Assembly (NCBI GenBank): GCA_003643975.1
Contig: QNAR01000080.1
Coordinates: 1 to 7,343 of the forward strand
Direction of reading: 5' to 3'
Length of the DNA stretch: 7,343 bases
Source: Thermotogae bacterium
GTDB taxonomy: Bacteria > Thermotogota > Thermotogae > Petrotogales > Kosmotogaceae
In this document: piece by piece, positions 6,544-7,343 of the stretch
Layout of the letters: the number at the start of each line of letters is the position of its first letter
Numbering within the stretch: position 1 is the stretch's first letter
The notes under the pieces: model-generated
The model's database searches: none
The model's input: only the letters and a program-made list of their open reading frames with translations
What the model was told of the DNA's origin: nothing
Translations under genes and position numbers: made by a program

Positions 6544-6870
6544 GTGAAAGAAGTGAGTTTTAATGAACTTCAAAGTGAGATTGAAAAAGAGTTGGTGCTC
6601 GTGGAATTTTCAACCCCTACCTGTGGTGTCTGCACCACGGTTAAAAGAAAACTCGAGGCCATTGAAGAAAATTATCCACAGTGGAAATTCTTGTACATTG
6701 ATATAAACAAAAATCCAGAAGCCTCAGGCGCTTTTACTGTGTTCACCGCTCCAACAATAATCATCTTTCACGATGGAAAGGAACTCAACCGTTGGGCGAG
6801 GAACTTCGGAATGAACCAGATTACCGATTATATGGGTAGAATAATGGAAATGCTTAGAACCAGGGTCTAG
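6544..6870 (+). CDS. Thioredoxin-like protein with a CGVC active site
   Basis: This single thioredoxin domain has 108 residues from GTG 6544, or 111 from GTG 6535. The redox pair is in PTCGVC (Cys27 and Cys30) at the start of the long helix TTVKRKLEAIEENYP. FLYIDINKNPEASGAF (49-64) is the central strand and following helix. TAP (68-70) carries the cis-proline loop opposite the active site, and TIIIFHDGKELNRW (71-84) gives the last two strands. The usual WCGPC is replaced by TCGVC, so the redox potential and partner probably differ from housekeeping thioredoxin. Such small proteins often act as reductants for peroxidases or as thioredoxin-like electron carriers. There is no signal peptide, so it should be cytosolic. 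It is a single gene, with its own -10 box before it and a GC-rich hairpin after it. Confidence 0.9.
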   Translation: MKEVSFNELQSEIEKELVLVEFSTPTCGVCTTVKRKLEAIEENYPQWKFLYIDINKNPEASGAFTVFTAPTIIIFHDGKELNRWARNFGMNQITDYMGRIMEMLRTRV

Positions 6871-6881
6871 GGTATCAAAGA

Positions 6882-6920
6882 ACGGGTTTGGGTTTAGCAA
6901 AAACCAGACCCCAGACCCGT
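6882..6920 (+). terminator. GC-rich hairpin after the thioredoxin-like gene, without a T-run
   Basis: ACGGGT (6882-6887) pairs with ACCCGT (6915-6920), and inside it GGTTT (6891-6895) pairs with AAACC (6901-6905) around AGCAA. A longer register using GU pairs is also possible, because the left arm is a GGGTTT duplication and the right arm a CCAGACC duplication. It starts 11 bp after the stop codon but no T-run follows, so termination is uncertain. It may be the first element of the repeat region. Confidence 0.45.
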
Positions 6921-6938
6921 GTTGCTAAAACGCGCTAT

Positions 6939-7003
6939 GAATTGCTAACGCAATTGCTCTGAACTCCTGCGGAGTTGCCCTGAACCGCTAGCGCAGTTGA
7001 CTA
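6939..7003 (+). repeat. Three tandem 21-22-bp palindromic units
   Basis: The units are 6939-6960, 6961-6981 and 6982-7003. Each begins with GAA and contains an inverted repeat: AATTGC/GCAATT, AACTCC/GGAGTT, and AAC-CGC/GCG-GTT with a two-base bulge. The first two units end in GCTCT or GCCCT. The stem bases differ between units but stay paired. A possible decayed fourth unit (GTTGCTAAAACGCGC) lies at 6921-6935. Confidence 0.75.
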
Positions 7004-7024
7004 TAAGACAGGGTTTGATGTTTT

Positions 7025-7242
7025 CTCGTTACTCGCCACTCGGTATTTGATATTCTCGTAACTCGAATTCTCGGATCTCGGACTCTCGTCACTTCGGTCT
7101 TTCTCGGATCTCGCAACTCGTTACTCGCCACTCGATTTCTCTATTCTCGTACTCTCGGTCCTCGCATTCTCGTTAATTATCTTTTTATTTTCGTTACTCG
7201 TAACTCGAATCTCGAAACTCGGCTCTCGATTCTCTTCACTCG
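7025..7242 (+). repeat. Heptad array: constant CTCG with variable 3-4-nt spacers
   Basis: I count 23 exact CTCG words, nearly all spaced 7 or 8 bp apart. The larger gaps (14, 15, 16, 18 and 28 bp) are near multiples, and decayed copies (TTTG, TTCG, CTCT) sit in them, mostly in phase. Longer blocks recur: CTCGTTACTCGCCACTCG at 7025-7042 and 7117-7134, CTCGTAACTCGAAT at 7055-7068 and 7197-7210, and TTCTCGGATCTCG at 7068-7080 and 7101-7113. The period is not a codon multiple and no ORF crosses it, so it is non-coding. The last copy overlaps the end of the minus-strand gene at the right edge. With the hairpin and palindromes at 6882-7003, repeats fill nearly all of the gene-free 6871-7235 stretch. 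Confidence 0.9.
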
Positions 7243-7343
7243 GCTATCTTCCCCACAGGGGCAAGATAGATGGTGAATTCTTCTTCGCCATCAACGCCGA
7301 GAAACTCGTCCATTTTTTTCTGGCTGTAAGCCGCTATGGCACA
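7236..7343 (-). CDS. Nitroreductase / SagB-type dehydrogenase, C-terminal fragment
   Basis: On the minus strand 35 codons lead from the window edge to a TGA at 7236-7238. They read AAYSQKKMDEFLGVDG, then EEEFTIYLAPVGKIAE. A Leu-Gly-Val-Asp-Gly turn followed by a strand and a terminal AxVGK is the usual end of FMN-dependent nitroreductase-fold proteins, including the SagB/ThcOx type. These reduce or oxidise small substrates using FMN; in toxin pathways SagB oxidises azolines. I am fairly sure of the fold and less sure of the subtype, because the FMN-binding residues lie outside the window. The last Glu codon and the stop are made from a CTCG-array unit, and an 11-bp hairpin lies in the preceding codons. 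The fragment is easily missed because of its length. Confidence 0.72.
   Translation of the reverse strand, partial: CAIAAYSQKKMDEFLGVDGEEEFTIYLAPVGKIAE
7244..7269 (-). other. Hairpin inside the 3' coding end of the nitroreductase-like gene
   Basis: CTATCTT and CCCC (7244-7254) pair with GGGG and AAGATAG (7258-7261 and 7263-7269), giving 11 bp, a 3-nt ACA loop and one bulged C at 7262. It covers codons for IYLAPVGKIA just before the stop. No T-run follows on the minus strand. It could protect the mRNA 3' end or slow polymerase. Confidence 0.55.

Noticed and set aside
6623..6638. Six-bp hairpin GTGGTG/CACCAC in the thioredoxin-like gene.
   Set aside because: It falls on the codons of the CGVC active site, so the protein sequence explains it well enough.
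6871..7235. A hidden coding gene in the gap before the right-edge gene.
   Set aside because: No open frame of useful length with a start and ribosome site was seen; the stretch is explained by the hairpin, the palindromes and the CTCG array.
7025..7242. CRISPR array.
   Set aside because: The repeat unit is only four constant bases with 3-4-nt spacers, far below CRISPR dimensions, and no cas gene is present.
381..7343. A RiPP cluster: E1-like enzyme with a small peptide, TldD/TldE protease and SagB-like dehydrogenase all in one window.
   Set aside because: Each family occurs in RiPP pathways, but here the genes lie in separate transcripts broken by terminators and on both strands. The small gene is a folded ubiquitin-like protein, not a leader-core precursor, and no transporter or other maturase is seen.

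Overview
The window looks like chromosomal DNA of a thermophile-related bacterium, most likely Thermotogota of the Kosmotoga/Mesotoga type. This is inferred from gene content (a COG2403 / cyclic-2,3-diphosphoglycerate-synthase-like GTPase, a TldD/TldE pair, and a lone E1-like plus ubiquitin-like pair), strong GGAGG-type ribosome sites, frequent GTG/TTG starts and moderate GC. No marker gene fixes the taxon.

Layout, left to right. (1) Positions 1-255 hold the C-terminal end of an amidohydrolase, closed by a clear intrinsic terminator. (2) Positions 308-1663 hold a promoter and a two-gene operon: an E1-like (ThiF/MoeB/HesA) adenylating enzyme and a 62-residue ubiquitin-fold protein ending in Gly-Gly. 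(3) Positions 1664-1813 are a structured intergenic stretch with three GCATA words exactly 10 bp apart, a 10-bp inverted repeat and a possible promoter. (4) Positions 1814-3188 hold the COG2403-type P-loop protein and a strong terminator. (5) Positions 3215-5967 hold tldD and tldE, joined by an ATGA overlap. (6) A minus-strand Nudix hydrolase runs convergently into tldE and overlaps its 3' end by 39 bp. (7) A divergent thioredoxin-like gene lies at 6544-6870. (8) The 365 bases from 6871 to 7235 contain no gene and are almost entirely repeats: a GC-rich hairpin, three tandem 21-22-bp palindromic units, then a heptad array of constant CTCG and variable spacer. (9) At the right edge is the minus-strand 3' end of a nitroreductase/SagB-like gene that is too short for ordinary ORF calling; the CTCG array runs into its stop codon.

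How the genes work together. The E1-like and Gly-Gly proteins form a self-contained activation pair: the E1 adenylates the Gly-Gly carboxylate, for sulfur transfer (tRNA 2-thiolation, thiamin or molybdopterin chemistry) or for protein conjugation. TldD and TldE make a heteromeric zinc protease. The GTPase-like, Nudix and thioredoxin genes are separate units with no evident shared pathway.

Most worth a second look: the E1-like protein appears to be a fused pseudo-dimer, with a degenerate N-terminal E1-like half that carries the Arg-Gln motif and a complete C-terminal half. It probably starts at a CTG codon. The phase-keeping CTCG heptad array that reaches into a coding end is the other main signal.
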